This document shows, one piece after another, positions 8,574-16,897 of a stretch of DNA of 35,539 nucleotides. Within the stretch, counting starts at the first letter, position 1, and every line of letters starts with the position of its first letter. The translations under genes were made by a program, and so were the position numbers. Source of the DNA: JACZST01 sp964195155 (lineage in GTDB: Bacteria > Actinomycetota > Acidimicrobiia > Spongiisociales > UBA5794); NCBI GenBank assembly GCA_964195155.1, contig CAXMOP010000116.1, forward strand, positions 1-35,539, read 5' to 3'. The notes under the pieces are model-generated. The model was not told the origin of the DNA, made no database searches, and was given only the letters and a program-made list of their open reading frames with translations.

Positions 8574-9344
8574 TCAGCCTCCGAAGCGGCGCTTCCAGCC
8601 CCACATCGTGATCAGCATCATCGCCTCGACGGCGATCCCCGCCGACATCTTGGAGTGGCCGAGCTCGCGGTCCCGGAAGCGAATCGGGACCTCGGTGATC
8701 TGGAGACCCGCTTCGTGCGCCCGCCATGTCATCTCGACCTGGAACGCATACCCCGAGGCGTCGCATGAGGACGGATCGAGCTCCTTGATGGCTTCTGCGG
8801 TGTAGGCACGGAACCCGGCGGTCGTATCTGCCACGTCGAGGTCGAGCATCAGCGCTGCGTAGTCGTTGCCGGCCCGCGAGATTGCTTGGCGATACCAGGG
8901 CCAATCCTCGGTGCCTCCGCCACGCACATACCGGCTCCCGATCGCCAGATCGGCGCCTTTATCGATCGCTGCAACCAATCTGGGAAGATCTCCGGGATCG
9001 TGAGAGAAGTCGGCGTCCATCTCACACAGCACGCGAGCGCCATGGTCGAGTGCGATGGCGAACCCTGCGGCGTAAGCAGTGCCGAGCCCGGCCTTCTCGC
9101 TTCGGTGGAGGACGCTGAAACCGGCATCACCGCTGGACAGCGCATCGGCAAGGTCGCCGGTTCCGTCGGGTGAACCGTCATCGACGATCAACACCTGGTA
9201 TCCGTGCGCCCGCGCCGCGGCGCTTATCGATTCGAGGTTGTCGACCTCGTTGTAGGTCGGGATGACGACGGTGACCTCGGCGGGACTGGTCATGCGGTCT
9301 TCACTGGACGGGTGGACGGGACTTGCAACGGATTCCATACTCAT
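8574..9344 (-). CDS. GT2 glycosyltransferase, polyprenol-phosphate mannosyltransferase-like
   Basis: A 256-residue soluble family 2 glycosyltransferase resembling dolichol/polyprenol-phosphate mannosyltransferase (DPM1, actinobacterial Ppm1), which loads a lipid carrier with mannose for cell-envelope glycans. Visible motifs are VTVVIPTYNEVDNLE, the nucleotide-binding VDDGSPDGTGD (about 55-65), the acidic MDADFSHDP (D110, D112) that binds metal and sugar nucleotide, and GSRYVRGGG. There is no C-terminal membrane domain, as in the single-domain type. The start may be ATG 9344 or the internal ATG 9293 (MTSPAEVTVVIP); the first 17 residues are low-complexity. Sugar and acceptor are inferred. Confidence 0.82.
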   Translation of the reverse strand: MSMESVASPVHPSSEDRMTSPAEVTVVIPTYNEVDNLESISAAARAHGYQVLIVDDGSPDGTGDLADALSSGDAGFSVLHRSEKAGLGTAYAAGFAIALDHGARVLCEMDADFSHDPGDLPRLVAAIDKGADLAIGSRYVRGGGTEDWPWYRQAISRAGNDYAALMLDLDVADTTAGFRAYTAEAIKELDPSSCDASGYAFQVEMTWRAHEAGLQITEVPIRFRDRELGHSKMSAGIAVEAMMLITMWGWKRRFGG

Positions 9345-9382
9345 CGTATCGGCGGAGGGTCGGGCCGCCTTGACGGGGACAA

Positions 9383-9826
9383 TCAGGCAGCGCAGTCGCG
9401 GCAGATCTTGCGCCGGCTATCGGCAAGCTGGCTGGTTTTCAAGACGAGGAAGCAGTTGGTGCAGACGAACTCGTCATCGGTCGCCTCGTCCGCACCCTTC
9501 CGATCCATCGCCAGCTCCTCGCGGCGAATCTGGCGCATCTCGGCAGCCTCGTCGACGACGAGTGTCTCCGATGTTTCGTCCTCGGTGAGCATGTCGAGTT
9601 CCTCGGCTTCGAGCTCATCCAGGGCCGCGGCAACCTCACCTTCGCCCTCAGACTCCGCCGTCTCGTCAGACTCATCAGCGTTGTCATCGTCGTCCGACGG
9701 GGACTTGTCTCCGTCGGAATCGGGCATCTCGGACTCGATGGTCTCGTCGTCGACGTCGCCGCCGAGTTCGCCCGCCGGGAGCACGTCCTCAGCGGTGCCC
9801 TCTTCGATCAACTCTTCGGTTGGCAT
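9383..9826 (-). CDS. DUF4193-family zinc-ribbon protein
   Basis: A 147-residue protein with a long acidic, disordered N-terminal part (runs of D, E and S at about 20-100) and a C-terminal module FVCTNCFLVLKTSQLA ending ICRDC. The pairs C-x2-C and C-x2-C resemble actinobacterial DUF4193 proteins (FTCSSCFLVHHRSQLA...CRDC), probably a zinc ribbon. Function is unknown. The start is ATG at 9826, with a good Shine-Dalgarno (GGAGG, 5 bases away). The acidic N-terminal stretch is longer than in the members I recall. Confidence 0.8.
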   Translation of the reverse strand: MPTEELIEEGTAEDVLPAGELGGDVDDETIESEMPDSDGDKSPSDDDDNADESDETAESEGEGEVAAALDELEAEELDMLTEDETSETLVVDEAAEMRQIRREELAMDRKGADEATDDEFVCTNCFLVLKTSQLADSRRKICRDCAA

Positions 9827-9921
9827 CTGACCTCCGCGGCGCGGGAGCATACACACGCACTCCCTCTTCGGCGACGAGCAAAAGAGGTCGTCGCAAACGA
9901 CCCACGCAACGCCGCATCCAG

Positions 9922-9935
9922 TGAAAGCGCTTGCA
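9922..9935. promoter_or_regulatory. LacI-family operator-like palindrome
   Basis: The 14-mer TGAAAGCGCTTGCA centres on AAGCGCTT and matches the CRE/LacI-family operator pattern TGWAANCGNTNWCA at all but one position. It lies in the 163-base gap between the DUF4193 start (9826) and the dagK-like stop (9990), about 100 bases upstream of the DUF4193 start codon, where a repressor could act. No LacI-family gene is in the window. The remainder of the gap shows no gene. Confidence 0.35.
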
Positions 9936-9989
9936 CGCATTGTCGGAACTTTGCGGTGCCGCGCTTTAACGGATTTCGCAGGGCCCGGC

Positions 9990-10877
9990 CTATATCTTGA
10001 ACAGGATGGCCCTCGGCAGCACACGAATCGTCACCGGGCCTAACCCGAGCGGCTCACCATCCGCCTCGACCGGCCATGACTCGGGGCAGTCGATGCGGAT
10101 CTCCGATCCCTTTGTTCGGCGCACCAGGCGATGGGTCAGGTGGCTGCCGCGAATGACCCTCGGCATGACGGCCGGTGCATGCCATCGCGGCCCGGAAAAA
10201 AGCTGCACGTCGAATACTCCGTCCTCAACGGTGGCACGCGGCGCCACGTTGAGCCCTCCGCCGAAGAACTGCCCATTGGCGACGACCACGTTCATCAAGT
10301 CGCCGCCGAGGACCCGCTCGTTCACTGCAACATCGACGTGGGCGGTGGGGAAGCCCCCGAGGGCGATCCAGAATGCCGCGGTGTACCGAACCGAGCCGAG
10401 CACAGCGGGAAGGTGACGCGCAACGGCGGCCGACCGGGCTGCGACCCCGGCATTGGCCGCGTTGAGGAAGTAGCGAGCGCCGAATGCCCCTTCGATGAGG
10501 CCGACATCGCATGGATAGCGGTCGTCGTCAACGAAATGCGCCGCGGCATCCTCGAGACGGCGCGGCAGGGCGAAGGTCCTGATGAAGTCGCCTCCAGAAC
10601 CTGCGGAGAGGATGCCGAGCGTGGGCGGCGCCGCCCAATCGTGGCGCATCAGGGCGTTGAGCACCGTATGCGCCGATCCATCCCCACCCACCGAGACAAA
10701 GTTGGTGTAACCGAGTGAAACACCCTCCGCGACGATGTTGTCCACCGCACCCACCGAGCGTGGCACCCGCATCGTGAACTCGACGGCTTTGTTGCGCAGA
10801 GCGGCGTCGGCTCGTGCGGTGATGTCCCTGGCGCGGCCTGCCGTCGGGTTCACGAGGACGAACCAGTCGGTCACCAT
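9990..10877 (-). CDS. Diacylglycerol/lipid kinase family protein (DagK/YegS type)
   Basis: A 295-residue lipid kinase-like protein with the DAGK catalytic domain: FVLVNPTAGRA at the N-terminus, the nucleotide-binding loop GGDGSAHTVLNAL (64-76), GILSAGSGGDFIRTF, and the C-terminal beta-sandwich with VEDGVFDVQLFSG and ESWPVEADGEPLG. Members phosphorylate diacylglycerol or related lipids; the exact lipid is not readable here. The start ATG at 10877 overlaps the helY stop (ATGGTGA), so the two are coupled. It is probably the last gene of the tatA-tatC-helY unit. Confidence 0.88.
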   Translation of the reverse strand: MVTDWFVLVNPTAGRARDITARADAALRNKAVEFTMRVPRSVGAVDNIVAEGVSLGYTNFVSVGGDGSAHTVLNALMRHDWAAPPTLGILSAGSGGDFIRTFALPRRLEDAAAHFVDDDRYPCDVGLIEGAFGARYFLNAANAGVAARSAAVARHLPAVLGSVRYTAAFWIALGGFPTAHVDVAVNERVLGGDLMNVVVANGQFFGGGLNVAPRATVEDGVFDVQLFSGPRWHAPAVMPRVIRGSHLTHRLVRRTKGSEIRIDCPESWPVEADGEPLGLGPVTIRVLPRAILFKI

Positions 10878-13438
10878 CGCCCCTCCGATGCGACGACGCC
10901 ACGGTCGACGGCGCGGATCGCTTCGGCAGCCGCCTCGGCGACCTTGGGAAAGCGGTCCCGAAGCTGGCGCATCAGATCGAGGAGTTGACGCCCGTTGCGC
11001 ACGAAGTCTCCCGCGGCGAAGTCGTCATCACCAAAAAGCTCATCGAGAGACGCCCCGAGGGTCCAGGCGTGGGCAATGCCGACGAATCCCGGTTCCGGCG
11101 CCCTCGTCGGCTCGAGATTCTGGCCTTGCTCGGACGCCACCACCCCGCGCCAGATCTCGTCAATCCCGGCGAGCCGGTCGGCCACTCGCCCCACCATGTG
11201 TGCCGGCCCGTAACCCTCCCGCCGCGGCTGGTAGGTGAACGCCGAGGCGATGGCAGCGAACTCGGGAGCCGACAGGTCGTCGAAGAGTCCCTGCTCCACT
11301 GCCTCGACCACCAGGAGATCCATCTCGTTGTACACGCCGCGAAGCCGCTCCCCGCGCTCACTCAGAATCCACTCGTTCACATAACCAAAGCCCGACAGGA
11401 CGGTGAGCCTGGCGCGAAACCTCTCGATGAGGTCGTCGCCGCGCTTGAGCAGTCTCCGGCGCAGCCGGCGCACCTCCTTCTCCGCCTTTTGCGCGCGAGC
11501 GAGAAAGGCGCGGTGACTCTCGATGTCGGGGCATCCGGCAACGGGATGCAACGGCGCACCTTCGTCGATCGCCGGCCGTCCATCACCGTCCGGTTCCCAT
11601 GAACGAAGGGAGTCGGCCGTGTTCCTGAGATAGCCGGGATCACGGGTTGTCACCGGCTCATCCAGCGTCATCGAGCCGAGCAGCGCGGTCCGGTCGCCGA
11701 AGTCGCTCGTTTTCATCCGCTTGGTTCGGCCGCCGTCAGACAACAGCAACACCCGTGGCGCGTTGCCCGAGCCGCGTGCCAGAAGCACCCAGCGCCCACC
11801 ATCGCCCATCGCCAGCACGTCACCCGTTTGCAGCGATTGGACGAAGGACTGCATTGCCTGGTCGCGAAGTGCCGTCCCACTTTCCGACAGGTACTCCGCG
11901 ACGTCGCCCCGTTCACAAGCGGCGGCTGCCCGGAACTCTTCGATCTCCTTGGTGCGGTCCTCGATCCGGTCCGCGAGCGCCCGCCGGCCCTCCTCGGAGC
12001 GGTATTGGGCGAACGAGGCCCTCAGCAGCTCTTCGGCCCGAGCCCGGTCGTAGGTACCGATCAGGTTGACCGTCATGTTGTAGGAGGGATCGAACGATGA
12101 CACCAGCGGATGACTTCCCGCGCCTGCGACATCAGCCACGGTGGCAAACGGGGTGTAGCGGTTGTAGAGCACGACGGCGGTTCCCCGTTCGTCGATGCCT
12201 CGCCGGCCTGCCCTGCCGGTGAGTTGGGTGTAGTCGCCGGCCCGCAGCACCTCGTGGGTCTCGCCGGTGAACTTGCTGAATTCCTCGAGCACCACGGCCC
12301 TGGCCGGCATATTGATGCCGAGCGCCAGCGTCTCGGTGGCAAAGACCAGCCTGATGAGACCGGTGGCAAACAGCTCTTCCACCGTTTCCTTGAAGGCGGG
12401 AACCATTCCCGCGTGATGGGCCGCGACACCCGACTCGAGGGTCGCTACCCAATCGGGAAATCCGAGTACCGACAGGTCGACGTCGTCCAGATGGCTGGTG
12501 CGAGCTTCTGCAACCTCACGGATTGTGCTCCGCTCGACCGCTGTGGTGAGCGGGAGCTTCGCCCCCGCAACCGCCCGAGCCGCGGCGTCGCATCCGGACC
12601 GGGAGAAGATGAAGTAGATGGCGGGGAGCAGGCCTTCTGACAGGAGGTGCTCGGCGACCTCGATCCGTCGCGGGCTGGAGAAGCGGGGGCGCTTGCCTCT
12701 CCCCTTCTTCAACATGTTCACCAGCTGCTTGTTGGCGTGCTGGCCGTCGGACGCGAATACCGAGAACCGCTGCAATGCGTGGTTGTGGTAGCGATCACTC
12801 AGCAAGTAGGTCGACTCGAGCGGCACCGGCCGGACGGTCTCGACGACCAGCGTGGTCGGGCCGCGTCTGCTCTCCACCCAACCGGTGAATTCCTCCGGGT
12901 TGGCAACCGTCGCCGACAGGCTGACCAGTTGCACCTCGCTCGACAGGTGGATGATGACCTCCTCCCATACCGAACCGCGATACGGATCCTGCAAGTAGTG
13001 CACCTCGTCGAGGATGACGACGCCGAGGTCATGGAGGGCAGGTGACCCGGCGTAGATCATGTTGCGGAGGACCTCGGTCGTCATCACCACGATCGGTGCG
13101 TCTCCGTTGATCGTGTTGTCCCCGGTCAGCAATCCGACCCGGTCCTCGCCATACGAGTTGCGCAGATCACCGAACTTCTGGTTGGACAATGCCTTGATGG
13201 GGGTCGTGTAGAAGGCACGTTGTCCCTGACCGACGGCGCGGGCGATGGCGGCCTCGGCAACCAGGGTCTTGCCCGCCCCGGTCGGCGCGGTGACGACGAC
13301 GGCCTCTCCCCGATCGATCGCGGCGACGCTCTCGACCTGAAAGGGATCCGGGTCGATCGGCTGGCTGCGGAGGAAGTTCGAGGCTGGCGACGGATCCGAG
13401 ACCGGGCTGGTGTTGGCGTCGCCGTCGGATGCGATCAC
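10871..13438 (-). CDS. helY: Ski2/Mtr4-like DEAD/DEAH-box helicase HelY
   Basis: An 855-residue superfamily 2 RNA helicase of the actinobacterial HelY type. It has the Q-motif region DPFQVESVAAI, Walker A APTGAGKT (51-58), the DEAD-like box DEVHY (144-148), SATVANPEEF (motif III) and the C-terminal RecA motif QLTGRAGRRGID (motif VI). A DSHCT-like helical domain fills the last 170 residues (FGYVNEWILSERG, EFAAIASAFTYQPR). The start is GTG at 13438, 10 bases after the tatC stop, with a GAGGG upstream. In Mycobacterium helY is likewise next to tatC, tatA and pafBC. Its RNA targets are not known from the sequence. Confidence 0.93.
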   Translation of the reverse strand: MIASDGDANTSPVSDPSPASNFLRSQPIDPDPFQVESVAAIDRGEAVVVTAPTGAGKTLVAEAAIARAVGQGQRAFYTTPIKALSNQKFGDLRNSYGEDRVGLLTGDNTINGDAPIVVMTTEVLRNMIYAGSPALHDLGVVILDEVHYLQDPYRGSVWEEVIIHLSSEVQLVSLSATVANPEEFTGWVESRRGPTTLVVETVRPVPLESTYLLSDRYHNHALQRFSVFASDGQHANKQLVNMLKKGRGKRPRFSSPRRIEVAEHLLSEGLLPAIYFIFSRSGCDAAARAVAGAKLPLTTAVERSTIREVAEARTSHLDDVDLSVLGFPDWVATLESGVAAHHAGMVPAFKETVEELFATGLIRLVFATETLALGINMPARAVVLEEFSKFTGETHEVLRAGDYTQLTGRAGRRGIDERGTAVVLYNRYTPFATVADVAGAGSHPLVSSFDPSYNMTVNLIGTYDRARAEELLRASFAQYRSEEGRRALADRIEDRTKEIEEFRAAAACERGDVAEYLSESGTALRDQAMQSFVQSLQTGDVLAMGDGGRWVLLARGSGNAPRVLLLSDGGRTKRMKTSDFGDRTALLGSMTLDEPVTTRDPGYLRNTADSLRSWEPDGDGRPAIDEGAPLHPVAGCPDIESHRAFLARAQKAEKEVRRLRRRLLKRGDDLIERFRARLTVLSGFGYVNEWILSERGERLRGVYNEMDLLVVEAVEQGLFDDLSAPEFAAIASAFTYQPRREGYGPAHMVGRVADRLAGIDEIWRGVVASEQGQNLEPTRAPEPGFVGIAHAWTLGASLDELFGDDDFAAGDFVRNGRQLLDLMRQLRDRFPKVAEAAAEAIRAVDRGVVASEGRW

Positions 13439-13448
13439 AGAGCCCTCA

Positions 13449-14162
13449 TCACTTCTTCAGGATGAACCGGATTGCGAGGATCGCGATCTCGTAGAGAACG
13501 TACATCGGCACTGCAAGCAACAACAGGGTCAGCGGATCACCCGAGGGAGTGATGACGGCCGCAAAGATCACGATGATCAGCACCGCCCAGCGCCTGGTGT
13601 GCCGGAGCTGCAAGCTGGTCACCGCACCGAAGGCCGCCGCACCAAAGATGAAGACCGGAAACTCGAATGCGATTCCGAACGCCAGGATGAACCGCATCGC
13701 AAAACTGAGATAGAACTCGGCGCCGATCACCGGCTCGAGGCTGTCGCCTCCGAAGCCCAGCAGGAAGCCAAGCCCGCGTGACAGGGCGTAGTACCCAACG
13801 ACGACCCCGCCGAGAAACAAGGCAACGAAGATCGCCGTCATCGGGAACGCCCACTTCTTCTCTCTGGAGGTCAGCGCCGGTGCCAGAAAGCGCCACGACT
13901 GATAAAGGATCACCGGGCTGGCAAGGATGACGCCGGCGAAGAGGCTGATCCGCATCACCAGGGAAAAGGCCTCGGTGGGACGAAAGTAGGCGAGGTCGGT
14001 TCCTGGCAGCGCCACCTCATAGGGGAACACGAGGACGTTCAGGATCTGATCGTTGATGAAGAACGCAAACAACGTGCCAATGCCGATCGCGACCAGCGAC
14101 TTGATGACTCGGCTGCGCATCTCGTCGAGGTGGTCGAGGAAGGAGACCGGCGCGTCGGTCAT
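13449..14162 (-). CDS. tatC: Sec-independent translocase subunit TatC
   Basis: TatC is the membrane receptor of the twin-arginine pathway, which exports folded proteins bearing an RR signal. This 237-residue protein has the conserved N-terminal FLDHLDEMRSRV and six hydrophobic segments, with the first periplasmic loop holding the conserved FRPTEAFSLVMRISLFAG. The C-terminus ends in basic residues (RFILKK). The start ATG forms an ATGA overlap with tatA. The tatA-tatC-helY order is typical of actinobacteria beside the proteasome locus. Confidence 0.95.
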   Translation of the reverse strand: MTDAPVSFLDHLDEMRSRVIKSLVAIGIGTLFAFFINDQILNVLVFPYEVALPGTDLAYFRPTEAFSLVMRISLFAGVILASPVILYQSWRFLAPALTSREKKWAFPMTAIFVALFLGGVVVGYYALSRGLGFLLGFGGDSLEPVIGAEFYLSFAMRFILAFGIAFEFPVFIFGAAAFGAVTSLQLRHTRRWAVLIIVIFAAVITPSGDPLTLLLLAVPMYVLYEIAILAIRFILKK

Positions 14163-14500
14163 TGATCGAGCGGCTTCGAGGGCTCCTCGGGCTCGCCGGT
14201 CTCGGCGGGCTTGTCAACCTCGGGCGGTGGTTTCGTGCGGCCGTCTAGATCACCGATTCCGGTGAACGCACGGTTCACGTCGCCCTTGAGGCCATCGAAG
14301 TCCTTCTTCAGCTGCCGAATCGGCTCGATCGATTCCCCGTAGTCGGCATCGATGGAATGCCTGACGTATGACGTTGCCTCGCGGAGCTTCGACAGCAGCT
14401 CGCTGGTCCGCCGGGACAGCTCGGGCAGGCGCCGGGGGCCGAAAACAACGAGGATCACGACGAGGATCACAAGAATCTCGGCCAGAGAGAGACTGCCCAT
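14159..14500 (-). CDS. tatA: Twin-arginine translocase subunit TatA/TatB
   Basis: A 113-residue Tat component. A short N-terminal membrane helix (about 5-20, LAEILVILVVILVV) is followed by the hinge FGPRRLPELSRR and an amphipathic helix, then a charged, proline-rich tail (KPPPEVDKPAETGEPEEPSKP). FGP...LPEL is the family signature. The length lies between typical TatA and TatB, so one protein may serve both roles or a second gene may lie elsewhere. It is the first gene of the tatA-tatC-helY-dagK unit, coupled to tatC by an ATGA overlap. Confidence 0.9.
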   Translation of the reverse strand: MGSLSLAEILVILVVILVVFGPRRLPELSRRTSELLSKLREATSYVRHSIDADYGESIEPIRQLKKDFDGLKGDVNRAFTGIGDLDGRTKPPPEVDKPAETGEPEEPSKPLDQ

Positions 14501-14554
14501 AGGCGCGATGGTAGGTCGTTCCAGCGATCACCGGGGCCTCTGCACGCAAACCAA

Positions 14555-14586
14555 AAGCGCCTTCGGGACGAATCCCGAAGGCGCTT
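14555..14586 (-). terminator. Strong intrinsic terminator after the zinc-ribbon gene
   Basis: Arms 14555-14568 (AAGCGCCTTCGGGA) and 14573-14586 are perfect reverse complements around a 4-base loop, and on the minus strand the stem runs into TTTTGGTTT. It lies 26 bases past the stop of the zinc-ribbon gene and 55 bases before tatA. It should therefore end the pafB-pafC-zinc-ribbon transcript and leave tatA to its own promoter in the short gap. Confidence 0.85.
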
Positions 14587-14611
14587 GGTGGCCCTGCTCT
14601 GCCCGTGTCCT

Positions 14612-14908
14612 CTAGTCGAGAGAAGCGACTTCCTTGAACCAATCCTCATCGTTCAACGCCGTCGCAAACTCGTTGATCTCCTGCTCCGTGATCGGACTGG
14701 CGGTGGCAACGATCTCGTACGTCACTCCCGTAGCGAGCAGCACACTCACCACTCGACGGCTGGCAGGTCGGCGCTGGGTGGTGCCACAGAACGGGCAGGA
14801 GAAGCGGTACTGGCCCTCCTCTGCACCGACGGCCATTTCGAGGCCGACGTCGTCGACAGTGAGCTCGACGTCCCCGCAGGTGGGGCAAGTGGTGCGGATG
14901 GTTGTCAT
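14612..14908 (-). CDS. Hypothetical two-CxxC zinc-ribbon protein
   Basis: A 98-residue protein with an N-terminal treble-clef or zinc-ribbon pattern C8-x2-C11 (CPTC) and C38-x2-C41 (CPFC), separated by a beta-rich stretch (VELTVDDVGLEMAVG). The C-terminal part is helical and acidic and ends NDEDWFKEVASLD. I do not recognise the family. Similar short proteins with MTTIRTTCPTCG openings are common in actinobacteria and are mostly unnamed. It lies 62 bases downstream of pafC and upstream of the terminator, which places it at the end of the PafBC unit or under its own promoter. Confidence 0.72.
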   Translation of the reverse strand: MTTIRTTCPTCGDVELTVDDVGLEMAVGAEEGQYRFSCPFCGTTQRRPASRRVVSVLLATGVTYEIVATASPITEQEINEFATALNDEDWFKEVASLD

Positions 14909-14970
14909 TCTGGGTAACTCCGTAGCCAGTGTTGACTAACTCATCGGCAGTCCGAGGCGTCCCTAAATGA

Positions 14971-15924
14971 CTATTTGGCGGTAGTCACGCCGTTGGTCGC
15001 CTGATAGCGCGCCAGAATCCGTTGGCGCAGGTCCGCGAGGGCCTCTTCGGCCTCTTGACCGTCCACAAGATCGGCAGAATCCCCCAGGCGCAGGAGCAAT
15101 CGTGCGGCGACGGCGGGGTCAGAAACGCTCATCTCGATCGTCTTGGTGCCATCGGCGTGATCGACAACCTCCACCGGATAGTGCTCGGCTACCCACCCGG
15201 CATCCTCGGCGAGCTGGATGGTGACGTGGACGTCGTCTTCATTCGGGGTGTACCGAATCTCCGGCAGCGGCGGATCAAGGTTGGGCTCGAACGTCTCCCC
15301 GGTCGGCGAAGCAGTGCGGATTCGATCGATTCGGAACACCCGCTCGGCATCGGCGAGCCGGCACCAGGCCGACACGTACCAGTTGCCCAGCGTCGAGAAC
15401 ACCGTCCACGGCTCGATATCGCGTGAGGTGACGGCGCCGGTGGCGACCGAGGCGTGCTCGATGTGTGTGACGAGCCCGCCTTCGACCGCCCGTCTCAACT
15501 CGGAAACCAGCGGCGGCTCTGCGAGCTCGACCGCAACCGCCTCGGTGGCGTCGGGAAGCACGGCAGACTGCAGCTTGTCGATGGCACGCTCGAGTGCAGG
15601 CGAGCCTTGACCCGACGACTGCAGCGCCCGCCCCGCCGCAATCAAACCGAGCGCCTCGACCGGCGTCAGACGCAGCGGCCTGGCGAAATAGTCGGCCATC
15701 TCAACGACAACCTCGTCCTCGTCGATGTAGGCGACCATGAGATCGCCGGGACCGTACCCTGGCAGGCCGCTGACAAAGACCGTTGCCAGGTCCTTCGCCA
15801 GCTGGTCGCGGTCGTAGTCGAATCGCTCGACAACCTCGGTGACGGTGGCGCCCGGGTTGGCGATCATCCACGGCAGCGCAGCCAGCAGCCGGTTGAGCCT
15901 GCGGGCGGTTCGCGTTGCACTCAT
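14971..15924 (-). CDS. pafC: WYL-domain transcriptional regulator PafC
   Basis: PafC pairs with PafB to activate the main DNA-damage response in mycobacteria. This 317-residue protein has an N-terminal winged helix (RTARRLNRLLAALPWMIANPGATVTEVVERF), a middle helical region and a WYL domain around residues 150-230 (GNWYVSAWCRLADAERVFRIDRI), followed by the WCX extension. The start ATG overlaps the pafB stop by ATGA. Domain order, length and position next to tatA/helY match actinobacterial PafC. Confidence 0.92.
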   Translation of the reverse strand: MSATRTARRLNRLLAALPWMIANPGATVTEVVERFDYDRDQLAKDLATVFVSGLPGYGPGDLMVAYIDEDEVVVEMADYFARPLRLTPVEALGLIAAGRALQSSGQGSPALERAIDKLQSAVLPDATEAVAVELAEPPLVSELRRAVEGGLVTHIEHASVATGAVTSRDIEPWTVFSTLGNWYVSAWCRLADAERVFRIDRIRTASPTGETFEPNLDPPLPEIRYTPNEDDVHVTIQLAEDAGWVAEHYPVEVVDHADGTKTIEMSVSDPAVAARLLLRLGDSADLVDGQEAEEALADLRQRILARYQATNGVTTAK

Positions 15925-16835
15925 CCGCGCACCATGGCGACGAAATCGTCGACCAGCTCCTCCGGCTCGATGATCCTGGCACGATCTTCGAAACCGATGA
16001 GCCAGCTCAGCAATGGACCGGACCAGCCGACGGTGATAGAAACGTCGATGGCTCCATCGTCCCGCCGTTGTACCGAGCCGAGCCCACCGAGCTCACGTTC
16101 CGCGATCCACGCCACTTCCGGGTCGAATCGGATAGTCACCACCAGCCCATCGTCGCCCTGGTCCCACGGCATGGATGCGACGGTATCTCGGGCCCGGAAC
16201 CCTTCGGGGCGCTCGAAAGATCGCGGCTCGCCGCTGGCAAGGGCCGCCGTCCGGTCGAGGCGGTACACCTTGACGATATCGTCGCCCTCCGGGCCCACCA
16301 GGTACCAGTGCCCGCGTCGGTGCACGAGGCCGTAGGCATCGACGGTTCTGGTTCGGTCGTTGTAGTCGAACGTCAGGGCACGTCGTTCGGAGACTGCGGC
16401 GAACGCGGTCGCCACGATTTCGATCTCGGCGCCGAGGTCGGCCCCCACCGGCATCGCGGCATCACCGGCAATGGCCCCGCCCAGCTTGAGCACGGCATCC
16501 GGGCCCGACGGCTGGCCTCCGAAGCGGACTGCTTCTGTGGCGAGGGCAAGCGCGGCACGCTCCTCCTCGGTCAGACCCGGATCGACCAGTGCATACTCCT
16601 CGTCCGGGATGACATAGCCGAACTCGACCTCGAATAGATCGGTCGCCTCGAGCTCGAGCGGAACACCGATCTGGCGCAGTAGGTCCTTGTCGCGCTCGAA
16701 CGTTCGCCGAAACGCCTCTTCGCTCTTGTCGCCATACCCGGCAACGGTGTACCGGATCTCCTCGGCGCTCACCGGGTGGTCGGTGGTCAGGAGAAACGCG
16801 AGCAGGTTCAGGATCCGTTCGATGACCTTCTGCAT
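15921..16835 (-). CDS. pafB: WYL-domain transcriptional regulator PafB
   Basis: Partner of PafC. This 304-residue protein begins MQKVIERILNLLAFLLTTDHPVSAEEIRYTV, a winged helix as in PafB, and carries a WYL domain (LVHRRGHWYLVGPEGDDIVKVYRLDR) with a C-terminal WCX extension. The start ATG at 16835 has no Shine-Dalgarno. It lies 16 bases after a copy of the 46-bp palindrome (16852-16897), so the native 5' region of pafB has been replaced or shortened and a leaderless message is possible. In Mycobacterium pafB directly follows pafA; here the DUF559 gene lies between. Confidence 0.92.
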   Translation of the reverse strand: MQKVIERILNLLAFLLTTDHPVSAEEIRYTVAGYGDKSEEAFRRTFERDKDLLRQIGVPLELEATDLFEVEFGYVIPDEEYALVDPGLTEEERAALALATEAVRFGGQPSGPDAVLKLGGAIAGDAAMPVGADLGAEIEIVATAFAAVSERRALTFDYNDRTRTVDAYGLVHRRGHWYLVGPEGDDIVKVYRLDRTAALASGEPRSFERPEGFRARDTVASMPWDQGDDGLVVTIRFDPEVAWIAERELGGLGSVQRRDDGAIDVSITVGWSGPLLSWLIGFEDRARIIEPEELVDDFVAMVRG

Positions 16836-16851
16836 AAAGAGGAAGGTACCG

Positions 16852-16897
16852 TTCTTGCGTAGCCAGGAGCGATATATGGCCGTCTGCTACGCAAGAA
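16852..16897 (+). repeat. 46-bp palindromic repeat, copy 1
   Basis: The first of three identical 46-bp units, all in the same orientation. Each begins TTCTTGCGTAGC and ends GCTACGCAAGAA (12-bp perfect inverted arms), with a 22-base asymmetric centre containing GATATATGG. Copy 1 lies between the DUF559 gene and pafB and contains the stop codon and last three codons of the DUF559 gene. Function unknown; candidates are a REP/MITE-like element, a terminator hairpin or a recombination site. Confidence 0.93.
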
